A DNA stretch of 64,000 nucleotides from an uncultured Clostridia bacterium (GCA_945872615.1 CAMBZZ010000001.1:154701-218700); one strand, 5' to 3'. Counted from the stretch's first letter, positions 41,627 to 50,773 are shown. Made by a program: numbers and translations. Notes: generated by a model not told the origin, from the letters alone.

Positions 41627-42127
41627 TTATTTAAGTTCTTGCAACGTATCGCAAAACATATCGTACTCCTTATCGGCATAGCAGTAGATATAGCACTTTT
41701 CGAGGTTGTCGGCGCGGTAGGATAGTATCGTGTTGATAGCAATCCGAGCGCACTTATCGAGTGGAAAACCGAATATGCCAACGGATATAGGCACGAGAGC
41801 TATGCTCTTGAAGCCGTTGGAGTCGGCTATAATGAGGCTGTTGAGGAAGGCACCCTTTAGTCTAGCGTCGTCTCGCGGGTCACCGCTATACTGCGGACCT
41901 ACGGCGTGGATAATATGCTTGCCTAAGCGATAACCGTTGGTGAGCACGGCGTGTCCCGTCTTGCAACCGCCTATAGCATCGCACTCTCGTTGTAACTCGG
42001 CACGTCCCGCCGCTTGAAAAATCGCTCCGCACACTCCGCCACCTGCTTGCAGACCGTCATTGGCGGCGTTGACGATTACTTCGGCATCGGCGTAAACCAC
42101 GCTGCCCTTCTTGATTTCTAATTGCAT
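41627..42127 (-). CDS. Macrodomain protein (ADP-ribose or O-acetyl-ADP-ribose hydrolase type)
   Basis: A 166-residue macrodomain: IVNAANDGLQAGGGVCGAIFQAAG (residues 18-41) holds the ADP-ribose-binding NAAN and GGGV loops; CKTGHAVLTNGYRL and HAVGPQY follow, then ISVGIFGFPLDKCARIA, the phosphate loop. This is the MacroD/YmdB-like class, which removes ADP-ribose from proteins or deacetylates O-acetyl-ADP-ribose. The start at 42127 follows GGAG; the frame extends upstream to 42193 without a ribosome site. It converges on the nuclease-like gene. Confidence 0.93.
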   Translation of the reverse strand: MQLEIKKGSVVYADAEVIVNAANDGLQAGGGVCGAIFQAAGRAELQRECDAIGGCKTGHAVLTNGYRLGKHIIHAVGPQYSGDPRDDARLKGAFLNSLIIADSNGFKSIALVPISVGIFGFPLDKCARIAINTILSYRADNLEKCYIYCYADKEYDMFCDTLQELK

Positions 42128-42330
42128 ATTTTCTCCTTTTGCAAGCCGCCCAGGCTCGTCTACAAAATTGACCAAGGCGTTGTCGATTGTCAATAACTAA
42201 GCTAACTTAATCCTAAAACTACCCCACCTTGGATATATTATCTCATAACGTCAACGATTTTTCAATACCTACGCCAAAACGGTTTTGTCCTCTTTCGTTC
42301 TATTTTTGGACAAGGACTATACAATATAAT

Positions 42331-42927
42331 ATGAATACTATCTACGTCGTAATGATGATAGGGTCGCTATTGCTCGTGACAATTACCGCGCCGGAATCGG
42401 CGCTGAGCATTATGCTGGGCGGAGCAAAGAGCGCGATAGGACTGTCGGTGTCGCTATGCGCAATATACACCGTTTGGTTGTCGGTACTGCAAGTCATTGA
42501 CAAAACTGGAATGGGTAAAGCGCTGAGTAAAGCCTTTAGACCCTTGACAAAGAAGCTCTTTAAGGGCGAGAGCGACCTCGCCTTGGAATATATCACACTC
42601 AACTTCTCCGCCAACCTGTTGGGTATGGGCGGTGCGGCAACTCCCCTCGGTATAAAGGCAATGGAATACATGCAAGACGGTACGGAAAGAGCAAGCGACA
42701 ACATGATATTGTTCGTGGTCATCAACGCCACTTCTATTCAGCTTTTGCCCGCAACTATCATTGGTCTCAGAGCGAGCAAGGGCTCTGCCTCAGCCTCCGA
42801 TATAATTTTGCCAAGTCTCATTGCCACCACCTTCTCTACGCTTATAGGAGTGATTTTGTGCAAGGTGTTTTCCTCTAAAAAGGCAGAGAGAAAAAAAGAC
42901 TCTTTGCCGCTCAAAGACAAACTATGA
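42331..42927 (+). CDS. spmA: Spore maturation protein A
   Basis: A 198-residue membrane protein of the nucleoside-recognition (Gate) family: WLSVLQVIDKTGMGKALSKAF, then TLNFSANLLGMGGAATPLGIKAMEYMQ and FVVINATSIQLLPATIIGLRA, all matching SpmA. With SpmB it is needed for spore core dehydration in Bacillus. The ATG at 42331 begins the conserved region; a longer reading from 42229 adds an unconserved stretch. The ribosome site is poor and a TATACA box lies only 7 bp upstream. Overlaps spmB by 4 bp. Confidence 0.9.
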   Translation: MNTIYVVMMIGSLLLVTITAPESALSIMLGGAKSAIGLSVSLCAIYTVWLSVLQVIDKTGMGKALSKAFRPLTKKLFKGESDLALEYITLNFSANLLGMGGAATPLGIKAMEYMQDGTERASDNMILFVVINATSIQLLPATIIGLRASKGSASASDIILPSLIATTFSTLIGVILCKVFSSKKAERKKDSLPLKDKL

Positions 42928-43430
42928 GCGCATATATTTTACCTGCCTTTATCATATTGGTGATTGCAATCGGTGTAATCAAAAAAGTCTCGATATTCGA
43001 TTGCTTTGCCACGGGCGCAAAGGAAGGCTTGCACCTCATTGTGTCGGTCTTCCCTTTTCTCTGTAGCATTATGATTGCCGTGGAACTGTTTTCCATGAGC
43101 GGATTGAGTAAGTATTTTTCTAAAATTTTGGAACCTGTATTGACTTTTTTGGGTGTGCCGAGCGAATTGTGCGAACTACTTATCATTCTTCCTTTGAGCG
43201 GAAACGGCTCTATTGCAATGTTGGAAAATATCTACAACACCTACGGCGTGGATAGTTTTATCGCGCGATGCGCTTCGGTAATAGTCAGCGCAAGCGAAAC
43301 GGTTTTTTATATTGCAACTATGTACTTTTCTACTACCAAAGTAAAAAAATTGAGACACGCCATACCCGTGGCGTTGTTCTCAACTTATGCGGGAGTATTA
43401 ATATCTTGTCTGATGTGTAGGATACTGTAG
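42924..43430 (+). CDS. spmB: Spore maturation protein B
   Basis: A 168-residue membrane protein: FDCFATGAKEGLHLIVSVFPFLCSIMIAVE, then ILPLSGNGSIAMLENIYNTYG and SASETVFYIATMYF, as in SpmB. It starts within the spmA stop region (ATGA). The pair implies a spore-forming lineage, or a descendant that kept the genes. Confidence 0.92.
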   Translation: MSAYILPAFIILVIAIGVIKKVSIFDCFATGAKEGLHLIVSVFPFLCSIMIAVELFSMSGLSKYFSKILEPVLTFLGVPSELCELLIILPLSGNGSIAMLENIYNTYGVDSFIARCASVIVSASETVFYIATMYFSTTKVKKLRHAIPVALFSTYAGVLISCLMCRIL

Positions 43431-43526
43431 CGTGAAAAAACAACTATTTTTTTGTCTCTCCCTCGGAGTGGGAAAGAGCATTAAATAATTCAAAATACGC
43501 CTTTCGCCGATTGATTTTCGGCTATC

Positions 43527-43548
43527 AAAAAGACGGTACGCACCGTCT
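43527..43548 (-). terminator. Terminator of the zinc-ribbon membrane protein gene
   Basis: GACGGT-GCGT-ACCGTC hairpin followed by TTTTT on the minus strand, directly after the stop. Confidence 0.8.
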
Positions 43549-44214
43549 CTATCGGTTGATAAGTTGTGTAATAATCGTCGTGTCAATCAACGCTAAGTGA
43601 CTGCGGTCTCGGTCGCACACCGCTACGAATTGACCTGCGACCTCTTCGATATGACGGGTCGGACAACCGCATTGAGTACAACCGCTTGCAAGAGTAAGCT
43701 GGTATAGCCTACCGTCTACGTTGACCTTAGGCGGTTTGCCGTACTTGATTTTTTTGATTGCAAAGCCCGTCTTGGACATTGCGCAAAGCATCCTTGCAGA
43801 ATACACGTTGTCCACCACGAGATAAAGTCCGAATGCCGCAAAAGAAAGCCCCGCCATAATACAAAGCGCCATAAGCGTGATATTGAAAGAACGGGCTTTG
43901 AGGATAAAAAACGCTACGATACACACGGCGATAATCAGCACTCCCGACGCAATCATCGCAATGCTTTTGGCAAGCGCTTGTTTGACGGTAGAGATTGGAG
44001 TAAGTACGAGGTCTCGTGGCTCGACTTTAGCCAAACCTTGTAACTGCTCTCGATGTAGATACGACGCATCTATCGCCCTCTGCGTTTCTTCTTCTCTCGC
44101 TTTTCTTCTCTGCGCCCAATCGGGTTTCTTATTGATTTCGAGCTCCGCTCCGCAATGCTTGCAAAACTTGGCGTCGTCTTCTATTATGCCTTTGCATACC
44201 GGGCAATTTTTCAT
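43549..44214 (-). CDS. Zinc-ribbon membrane protein
   Basis: A 221-residue protein opening with a zinc ribbon (CPVCKGIIEDDAKFCKHC, residues 4-21), a charged helical linker, two TM helices (about 88-107 and 116-137), and a C-terminal domain with a second set of cysteines (CTQCGC near residue 180, CDRDRSHL near 200), possibly another metal site. No known function. It overlaps the upstream membrane protein gene by 4 bp, so the two work from one transcript. Confidence 0.78.
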   Translation of the reverse strand: MKNCPVCKGIIEDDAKFCKHCGAELEINKKPDWAQRRKAREEETQRAIDASYLHREQLQGLAKVEPRDLVLTPISTVKQALAKSIAMIASGVLIIAVCIVAFFILKARSFNITLMALCIMAGLSFAAFGLYLVVDNVYSARMLCAMSKTGFAIKKIKYGKPPKVNVDGRLYQLTLASGCTQCGCPTRHIEEVAGQFVAVCDRDRSHLALIDTTIITQLINR

Positions 44215-44945
44215 CTATTTTCCTCCTCGCGGATTGTCTTGGTCGCCGCCAAGTAAGTCTTTTGCCACTTAATCAAAACGACGAGCGCACCAAGCAAAAC
44301 TAGAGGCAATGCGTATGCGCCTACGCCCGTCACGAAAGAACTGCCCGCCATTCCTTGCAAAGAGATGACCATAAGCGTGATGAGTTCAGCTAAACTCAAC
44401 ACTAAAAACAAAGCGCAAAGCACTATCAACAACGAGCAAGATTTCTTTTTGCTTGCGCCTATCGCACCCACTACTCCAACGACTATCCATAGAGCCGCAA
44501 AAACGAACGCCACGGCATGTTGGAGGTCCATAACTTGGTCAAGCATTGCCTTTTGCGACGAAGTAAAACTCTTGTCGATGTAACTGATAACGGCTTCGTT
44601 GACGGCATCGTTAGTTCCGCCACCTACCAGCCCGTCCGCTAGAAAATATATCCAACCTCCATCGCCGAAACCGACGGAAGCAAAAAGCAAAGACACTACG
44701 TTGACGGAGGATGACGCCTTGTAGACGCCTTCTCCACCCCCATCTGACAAGTCGATAGTGGCGTTGATACCCGTGACGGGCAAACATAGGCATACCAAAA
44801 TCAATACCGTAACCGCTATGACGATATACGGAAACAAAGTGTGAACTTTCTGCAAGGTTTTTTGCGCTTCGATTAGCCTTGGAGATCTTGCGATTTCACC
44901 GTTTGTCGTAGAATTTTTTGCCTTTTTCTTGGACCTACTTGCCAT
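44211..44945 (-). CDS. Multi-pass membrane protein of unknown function
   Basis: A 244-residue protein: a basic N-terminal tail (RSKKKAKN), a TM helix at about 40-58, an outer loop of about 90 residues, and three more helices (about 140-160, 168-190 and 205-225). Not recognised. GGAG precedes the ATG and it is coupled to the zinc-ribbon gene. Confidence 0.7.
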   Translation of the reverse strand: MASRSKKKAKNSTTNGEIARSPRLIEAQKTLQKVHTLFPYIVIAVTVLILVCLCLPVTGINATIDLSDGGGEGVYKASSSVNVVSLLFASVGFGDGGWIYFLADGLVGGGTNDAVNEAVISYIDKSFTSSQKAMLDQVMDLQHAVAFVFAALWIVVGVVGAIGASKKKSCSLLIVLCALFLVLSLAELITLMVISLQGMAGSSFVTGVGAYALPLVLLGALVVLIKWQKTYLAATKTIREEENR

Positions 44946-45055
44946 AATAATCTCCTAAAACGATTTAATTATATAGCAATTACAAAAAAAATACAAGGTA
45001 TAATGAAACGATAAATGCACACATTAACAATACTTTACAAAAGGAGTATCGCTAT

Positions 45056-45268
45056 ATGATGACAATTACTATTATTGCGACTTTGCTTTTGATAATCGGC
45101 GCATTCAACTGGTTTACCGTCGGCGTATTCGGCTTTAACTTCATCAACTGGATATGCATGGGAAGTATGGTTGCGCAAAGCATTATCTACGGTATCGTCG
45201 GCATAGCGGGCTTGTGGGTGCTCGTGTACCTTATAGCCAACAAGTTTAAGTTGACCAAAAAGGCTTAA
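45056..45268 (+). CDS. DUF378 family small membrane protein
   Basis: A 70-residue protein: LLLIIGAFNWFTVGVFGFNFINW, then IIYGIVGIAGLWVLVYL. The GAxNWxLVG pattern and two TM helices are diagnostic of DUF378. Role unknown. AAAGGAG precedes the start. Confidence 0.9.
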   Translation: MMTITIIATLLLIIGAFNWFTVGVFGFNFINWICMGSMVAQSIIYGIVGIAGLWVLVYLIANKFKLTKKA

Positions 45269-45292
45269 CACTCCCCGACAAGGGGGTACATA

Positions 45293-45742
45293 CTAAATTA
45301 TATTGCTTAGATAATATCCTATAGTAAGTTGATTGACAAGCATATCGCGAGCAAGTTGGTTGCTCGCTTTTTCTACTACGTCGCCGAGCATATCTACCGT
45401 CTCTACGTTGAGCCGTCGCATATCGATAAGCACTTTGCGCAAGTTGTCAACAGCGGAAGAACGGTATTGCGTTGCAACGCTAAAAAAGTGATTTTTGTCG
45501 ACATATATCGAGTTTTTGGACAACAACTTGGCAATATTGTCTAGCAACTTAACGTTGCTCGGATTTTTTGCCCCCTTTCTCAAACTCTCCGTCATACTCG
45601 TCATCGTCGCGAGATTTTGTTTGATTTTGACCAAGTATTGCGCCAAAAATATAGGAAAATTCTCATTTTTCGTTTGCCTTTGGTACTCTTCGTTCATTTG
45701 GTTGATAGCCTTGTCGTCCGGCATTTTTTCATCGTTATACAT
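45293..45742 (-). CDS. Helical protein of unknown function
   Basis: A 149-residue, mostly helical soluble protein (no TM or signal peptide), rich in Asn, Lys and Leu, with segments such as LAQYLVKIKQNLATMTSMTESLRKG-like amphipathic helices. AAGAGG precedes the ATG. No family recognised; it lies convergent to DUF378 and divergent from the alpha/beta-hydrolase-like gene. Confidence 0.6.
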   Translation of the reverse strand: MYNDEKMPDDKAINQMNEEYQRQTKNENFPIFLAQYLVKIKQNLATMTSMTESLRKGAKNPSNVKLLDNIAKLLSKNSIYVDKNHFFSVATQYRSSAVDNLRKVLIDMRRLNVETVDMLGDVVEKASNQLARDMLVNQLTIGYYLSNII

Positions 45743-45794
45743 ACGCGCACCTCTTATATATATTATTCAACGCAAAATAAATAATAAGTATTTG

Positions 45795-45823
45795 TTGCAT
45801 TTTCTGCCGACAACGCTTATAAT
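45795..45823 (+). promoter_or_regulatory. Promoter placed for leaderless transcription of the 45830 gene
   Basis: TTGCAT (45795-45800), 17-bp spacer, TATAAT (45818-45823), then only 6 nt to the ATG at 45830. No ribosome site fits, so the transcript would begin at or beside the start codon. Confidence 0.6.
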
Positions 45824-45829
45824 GCTATT

Positions 45830-47482
45830 ATGGACAATATGATTTTGACCCCCGTTCAGTTGTGGGGAGATTACGACCCAGGGGCACAGCCTTTGAAAGC
45901 GTCTTTTCAGCATTACGACGACAGAGGCAATTATTTTTTCGTGCAAGGTTACTTCAACGGCGATCGCTATTCTGACGGCGTCGTACGTATTTTTTTCAAA
46001 GGTTTGCTGCCAAAATCCGACTGCAAAAAATTGGCGATTTTGATTGACGACTACGACGGCAATATCGGTGAGGAGAATTTTGTAGGTTTGATAAATCAAG
46101 GTTTCGGATACCTCTTTTTTGATTATTGCGGAGAAAAAATCGGCAAACGCTATTATACCAAATATCCTAAAAGCGTAGATTACGCTAATATTTGTCGCGC
46201 AGGAGAACACCTCGACCACGCCATTCCCGACGCAAAAGCAACCTGCCACTTCGTATGGACCAAAGTTTGTCGCAGAGTTGTGACCTTGGCAACGGAATTG
46301 CTCGGCGAGGACGTGCAAATATATCTCGTAGGATTGCGCAAAGGCTCCACCATTGCTTGGCAAACGGCTGGTATGGACGGTAGAATCGACGGTTTGATAG
46401 CCACTTTGAACGCCGGTTGGGAGGAGTATTGCGACTACCACAAGTTTGGCGACAACGATATTGTTTTGAGCGACGAAAGAGCTCGTTGGCTTGCGGGGTG
46501 CGCGCCTCAAACCTATGCAAGATTTATCAAGTGTCCTACGCTCTTCATCGGCGCCAGCAACAGCGACTTGACGCCTGTGGATAGATTGGAAAACACCCTC
46601 AACGTCATTGCCGAAAAGAATAAACTCAAAAAATGTATCTGTGCGGGACATTGCCATAGCGTCGACAACACGGCGATAAAATTGGTAATAGAATGGCTGG
46701 GCGCAACTTCGTCGGGCAAAGAATTGCCTCACTCTCCTCAGATGAGCCTCGTAGTCAAAAACGGAAAACTCGTTGCCGAAGTTGCCTTTGACGAAAGCGT
46801 AGCCGTGAGTGAGCGTTGTGTGTATTATTCTCACGACGAGCTCGACCCGAAATTGAGAAGTTGGAACAAAATCACGGTTGCCGACGGCACTAGAGACGTG
46901 GCTATCCCCGTATACGCCAACAACGAAAGGGTCTACGCATACGCCCAAATAACTTATGCCGAAGGATACTCGCTATCTTGCCTATTGCGCACCTACGAAG
47001 TAGGCGAAGAAGCAATCACCTTTACCCCTCTCAAACGCTCGCAAATAATCTACGAACGCAAAAAAGGTACCGGCAGTTGGGTGGCAGAAAATAGTGACGG
47101 ATTTGAGATTTGCAGCACTCCTCATATGCAAAAGGGCGCGTTCGACATCATGGGCATCACTGCCGACAAGGGAGATTTGACCACATATACGATAGGCGAA
47201 GCCAAGTACTTCGGCGACGACGACAACTTGTTGCAGTTTGATACCTATTGCGCCGAAGAGAGGATGTTGGAGTTGGAGTTGACGGTGGAAAACGGCGGGA
47301 AAATCGCACGTTATACCGCAACGGTAAAGCTATGCGACGGCGACGCATGGCAAAAACACCCTATCGAAAAACAACACTTCAAAACCGCCGACATGCTCCC
47401 TCTAAAAAGTTGGAGAGGTGCAAAAAAACTCACCTTCAAAAATATCGGCGGAGTGCTGATAAACAACATTCTTTGGGTATAG
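45830..47482 (+). CDS. Alpha/beta-hydrolase-like protein lacking the nucleophile serine, with a beta-rich C-terminal half
   Basis: A 550-residue cytoplasmic protein. Residues 60-300 follow an alpha/beta-hydrolase plan (AILIDDYDG, YLFFDYCG, then IYLVGLRKGSTIAWQTA at the nucleophile elbow, CPTLFIGASNSDLTPVD, and AGHCHSVD with the likely His). In related enzymes the elbow reads GxSxG or GVSKGG; here it is GLRKG, so the Ser is replaced by Arg. Residues 310-550 are beta-rich, carbohydrate-binding-like. It resembles PhoPQ-regulated/acetyl-xylan-esterase-like relatives, perhaps a non-catalytic member. Function unknown. Confidence 0.65.
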   Translation: MDNMILTPVQLWGDYDPGAQPLKASFQHYDDRGNYFFVQGYFNGDRYSDGVVRIFFKGLLPKSDCKKLAILIDDYDGNIGEENFVGLINQGFGYLFFDYCGEKIGKRYYTKYPKSVDYANICRAGEHLDHAIPDAKATCHFVWTKVCRRVVTLATELLGEDVQIYLVGLRKGSTIAWQTAGMDGRIDGLIATLNAGWEEYCDYHKFGDNDIVLSDERARWLAGCAPQTYARFIKCPTLFIGASNSDLTPVDRLENTLNVIAEKNKLKKCICAGHCHSVDNTAIKLVIEWLGATSSGKELPHSPQMSLVVKNGKLVAEVAFDESVAVSERCVYYSHDELDPKLRSWNKITVADGTRDVAIPVYANNERVYAYAQITYAEGYSLSCLLRTYEVGEEAITFTPLKRSQIIYERKKGTGSWVAENSDGFEICSTPHMQKGAFDIMGITADKGDLTTYTIGEAKYFGDDDNLLQFDTYCAEERMLELELTVENGGKIARYTATVKLCDGDAWQKHPIEKQHFKTADMLPLKSWRGAKKLTFKNIGGVLINNILWV

Positions 47483-47483
47483 T

Positions 47484-47675
47484 ATGGAATACAAAATAGG
47501 CGACGTGGTGACGACCAAAAAAACTCACCCTTGCGGTGGCAATCGTTGGGAAATAGTGCGCGTGGGCGCTGACTTCAAACTCAAGTGCCTCACTTGCGGA
47601 AGGGTCGTCATGCTCGATAGCGAAAGTGCAAAAAAAGCAATAAAATCGGTAGTAAAGGACGATGGCAATGACTAA
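47484..47675 (+). CDS. DUF951 family protein
   Basis: A 63-residue protein with the family core YKIGDVVTTKKTHPCGGNRWEIVRVGAD, then KLKCLTCGRVVML. The Cys residues suggest a small zinc-binding or OB-like fold; role unknown. It starts 1 bp after the previous stop and overlaps signal peptidase by 8-14 bp, so it is part of one transcript. Confidence 0.93.
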   Translation: MEYKIGDVVTTKKTHPCGGNRWEIVRVGADFKLKCLTCGRVVMLDSESAKKAIKSVVKDDGND

Positions 47676-48210
47676 AAAACCCGCTGTAATCAACTTTATC
47701 AACGTCTTGCTTTCGTTGATTATCGTTGTGTTGATATTGGCAATTATATGTTTGCTTTGGATAATCTCTCCTATGAAAGTGAGCGGAAATTCTATGCAGA
47801 ACACCTTGCAAGACAATGATATAATTTGGGTACAAAAGACGGGATACAGTCTACAAAAGGGCGACGTAATCGTATTCAAACGCCCCGGAGCCGACAAGCC
47901 TCCAGTCAAACGAATAATCGCCACACAGGGAGATACCGTTCAGTTTGATATGATCGGTGGCTACAAAGTCAACGGCGAGTATATCGACGAAGATTATCTC
48001 TCGTTTGACTTCGCCCAACTCTACGACGAGTATTATTTTACGGGTACGCATCAAGACACTACGATAAGCGCACTATTGATGACAACGGGCGTTATCGTGG
48101 GCGAAAACCAACTCTTCGTGCTGGGCGACAACAGAGGCGTTTCGCTCGATAGCCATAGTTACGGTTGCATAGAGACGGATTGGATAATAGGAAAAGTAGT
48201 AAACAAATAA
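47668..48210 (+). CDS. lepB: Signal peptidase I
   Basis: A 180-residue type I signal peptidase: one N-terminal TM helix (about 10-36), catalytic Ser in KVSGNSMQNTL, catalytic Lys in PPVKRIIATQGD, and the GDNRGVSLDSHSYG box near residue 150. It cleaves signal peptides outside the membrane. The ATG at 47668 is preferred to 47662 because AAGGA lies at a better distance. Confidence 0.95.
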   Translation: MTKKPAVINFINVLLSLIIVVLILAIICLLWIISPMKVSGNSMQNTLQDNDIIWVQKTGYSLQKGDVIVFKRPGADKPPVKRIIATQGDTVQFDMIGGYKVNGEYIDEDYLSFDFAQLYDEYYFTGTHQDTTISALLMTTGVIVGENQLFVLGDNRGVSLDSHSYGCIETDWIIGKVVNK

Positions 48211-48219
48211 GGAGTATAT

Positions 48220-48507
48220 ATGAAAGCAATAGTATCGGTAATAGGAAAAGACAAAAAAGGCATTATCGCAAAAGTAGCAACTAAACTCAGCGACCTCGAC
48301 GTCAATATCGAGGACATTTCGCAAACAATTATGCAAAACTTTTTTACTATGATAATGGCAGTAGATTTGAGCGAAAGCAGCCATAATTTTGAAGAAGTCA
48401 AACAAGAGTTGACGGCGACGGGACAAGCTTTGGGCGTAGAAATACATATTCAATCCCAATCTATATTCGAAAGCATGCACCAACTCACCACCAATACCAC
48501 TCTATAA
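48220..48507 (+). CDS. ACT-domain protein (UPF0237 type)
   Basis: A 95-residue ACT-domain protein: [32 protein letters not shown], then [11 protein letters not shown]. This is the small ACT protein usually encoded just before UPF0210, as here (11-bp gap). It may bind an amino acid and regulate a partner; role not proven. AAGGAG precedes the ATG. Confidence 0.93.
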   Translation: MKAIVSVIGKDKKGIIAKVATKLSDLDVNIEDISQTIMQNFFTMIMAVDLSESSHNFEEVKQELTATGQALGVEIHIQSQSIFESMHQLTTNTTL

Positions 48508-48518
48508 ACGGACAAACT

Positions 48519-49868
48519 ATGTACACGAACAAAGAAATTATTGAAACGATAAACATGGTGTCTCACCAACATCTCGACGTGAGAACTATTACTATGGGTA
48601 TTTCGCTGATGGACTGTATCAGCGACAGCAAAACCCGTACTTGCGAAAAAATCTACGACAAAATTATGAGTAGAGCCGGCAACCTCGTCAAGGTTGGCGA
48701 ACAGATAAGCTCGGAGATTGGCGTGCCAATAGTCAACAAGCGCGTGTCGGTAACTCCGATAAGTCTCGTAAGCGCTTCGAGCCGCGGACACTTGGAGATA
48801 ATACGTACTCTAGACAAGATAGCCGAAGAGATTGGCATCGACTTTTTGGGCGGTTACTCCGCCTTGGTCCACAAGGCAATGAGCCCTTACGAAGAAGAGT
48901 TTATCCGCTCTATCCCCGAAGCTCTCTCTACTACCAACAAGATTTGCTCCTCCGTCAACGTAGCAACTTCTAAAGCGGGCATCAATATGGACGCCGTGGC
49001 TTTGATGGGCAAAATCGTCAAAGAGTGCGCCTTAGCCACCAAAGACAACGATTCGATGGCTTGCGCCAAGTTGGTTGTATTTGCCAACGCAGTTGAGGAC
49101 AATCCTTTTATGGCGGGGGCATTCCTCGGCAGCGGCGAGGACGACACGGTAATCAATGTGGGCGTCTCGGGTCCGGGTGTGGTCAAGACGGCTCTCGAAA
49201 AAGTCGACGGCGACCTTACTCAAGTAGCCGAATGTATCAAGCAAACTGCTTTCAAAATCACAAGAGTCGGTCAACTCGTTGCCAAAGAAGCGGCTAAAAG
49301 ATTGGGCGTCTCGAGCGGTATAGTAGACCTTTCACTCGCACCTACCCCTGTCGTGGGAGACAGTGTAGCACACATCCTCGAAGAGATAGGTCTGGAAAGC
49401 GTGGGCGCGTGCGGTACTACCGCTACCCTTGCAATGCTCAACGACGCCGTCAAGAAAGGCGGTATTATGGCAAGCAGCCACGTGGGTGGACTGAGCGGCG
49501 CATTTATCCCCGTCTCCGAAGACGCGGGAATGATTAAGGCGACGGAAATCGGCGCTTTGAATATAGAAAAACTCGAAGCTATGACCGCCGTATGTTCGGT
49601 GGGATTAGATATGATTGCCGTGCCCGGAGATACCGAAGCCGACGTCATCTCGGCGTTGATAGCAGACGAAATAGCAATAGGCGTAGTCAACACCAAGACC
49701 ACTGCGGTGAGAGTTATACCCGTCTATGGCAAAAAGGAAGGAGAATACGCCGAGTTCGGCGGACTGCTTGGTCGTGCACCTATCATGAAGATAAGCAAAT
49801 ACTCTCCAAGTAAATTTATATCGAGGGGCGGACGCATACCCGCACCTTTGCATAGCAACAAGAATTGA
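48519..49868 (+). CDS. UPF0210 (PFL-like, DUF711) family protein
   Basis: A 449-residue protein of UPF0210: [31 protein letters not shown] stretch, [60 protein letters not shown] and [20 protein letters not shown]. Length is normal. Function unknown, though a glycyl-radical-like fold has been noted for the family. Follows the ACT gene directly. Confidence 0.93.
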   Translation: MYTNKEIIETINMVSHQHLDVRTITMGISLMDCISDSKTRTCEKIYDKIMSRAGNLVKVGEQISSEIGVPIVNKRVSVTPISLVSASSRGHLEIIRTLDKIAEEIGIDFLGGYSALVHKAMSPYEEEFIRSIPEALSTTNKICSSVNVATSKAGINMDAVALMGKIVKECALATKDNDSMACAKLVVFANAVEDNPFMAGAFLGSGEDDTVINVGVSGPGVVKTALEKVDGDLTQVAECIKQTAFKITRVGQLVAKEAAKRLGVSSGIVDLSLAPTPVVGDSVAHILEEIGLESVGACGTTATLAMLNDAVKKGGIMASSHVGGLSGAFIPVSEDAGMIKATEIGALNIEKLEAMTAVCSVGLDMIAVPGDTEADVISALIADEIAIGVVNTKTTAVRVIPVYGKKEGEYAEFGGLLGRAPIMKISKYSPSKFISRGGRIPAPLHSNKN

Positions 49869-49878
49869 CGGAGACAAT

Positions 49879-50601
49879 ATGCAAGCAGAAGGAAAAAACG
49901 CCGTTGTCGAAGCTCTCGAGAGCAATATAGCAATAAAAAAACTCTACGCGTGCAAAACCATGCGTGAGCTTGACAAAATCATCGACAAGGCAAAAGTCAA
50001 AAATATCCCCGTCGCATTGGTGGATAAACGCGAGCTTGACAAGATGTCGGAGACCGGTAGGCACCAAGGCGTGATTGCCGTGTGCAAAGACTTCGAATAT
50101 ACTCCTTTGGACGACGTAATAACAAAGTCACGCGAACAAGGTAAGCCGCTCTTTCTCATACTGTTGGACGGCATAGAAGACCCGCACAACCTCGGTAGCA
50201 TAATCAGGGTTGCGGAGTGCATAGGAGCCGACGCCGTAGTTATCCCAAGTCGTAGAGCCGTAGGCGTTACCCCTACCGTCATAAGAGTTTCGGCGGGTGC
50301 GACCAATCATTTGCCCGTCTGCCTCGTAGGCAATATCAACGACGCTATCAGAAAGCTAAAAGACCAATTCGTCAACGTGATATGCGCCGATATGGACGGA
50401 GAACCGCTCTATCAAGCAAGGCTTGACGGCGATATAGCCATTGTCGTAGGCAACGAAGGAAACGGCGTCAAAGCTTTGACGGCAAAACTGTGCGATAAGA
50501 CGATTGCTATACCGCAGTTTGGCAAAGTAAACTCTCTCAACGCGTCGGTTGCTTGCGGAATTATTTGCTATGAAATAGTCAGACAAAGACTGCAACGATA
50601 A
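49879..50601 (+). CDS. rlmB: TrmH/SpoU-family rRNA 2'-O-methyltransferase, RlmB-like
   Basis: A 240-residue SPOUT methyltransferase: N-terminal substrate-binding domain GKNAVVEALES, then motif 1 LLDGIEDPHNLGSIIRVAE, motif 2 IAIVVGNEGNGV and motif 3 IPQFGKVNSLNASVACGI, the SAM-binding knot. RlmB methylates G2251 of 23S rRNA. It starts 10 bp after UPF0210 and ends at a terminator. Confidence 0.92.
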   Translation: MQAEGKNAVVEALESNIAIKKLYACKTMRELDKIIDKAKVKNIPVALVDKRELDKMSETGRHQGVIAVCKDFEYTPLDDVITKSREQGKPLFLILLDGIEDPHNLGSIIRVAECIGADAVVIPSRRAVGVTPTVIRVSAGATNHLPVCLVGNINDAIRKLKDQFVNVICADMDGEPLYQARLDGDIAIVVGNEGNGVKALTAKLCDKTIAIPQFGKVNSLNASVACGIICYEIVRQRLQR

Positions 50602-50602
50602 A

Positions 50603-50638
50603 ACCGAAAAGCCCACGATAATCACGGGGCTTTTCGGT
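50603..50638 (+). terminator. Terminator after rlmB
   Basis: ACCGAAAAGCCC and GGGCTTTTCGGT arms (perfect 12 bp). Confidence 0.85.
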
Positions 50639-50703
50639 GTCATAATGACGTAAAGAAAAAATTATGTTTTGCTACCTAATCTATACTTACATATTACTAA
50701 CCG

Positions 50704-50758
50704 TGTCTTAAACCTTCATTAAATTTGCAAAAAATTTTTTTAATATTGGTTTAAGACA
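50704..50758. promoter_or_regulatory. Inverted repeat upstream of the OmpR-type regulator
   Basis: TGTCTTAAACC (50704-50714) and GGTTTAAGACA (50748-50758), perfect 11-bp arms 33 bp apart, the second ending 15 bp before the regulator start. Probably autoregulatory binding sites; a related GTTTAAGACAA also occurs at 60261-60271. Confidence 0.55.
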
Positions 50759-50773
50759 ATGCAAGGAGGGATT

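Noticed and set aside
43431..43526. Terminator directly after spmB
   Set aside because: The CTCCCTCGGAGTGGGAAAG stretch gives only a weak stem without a T run.
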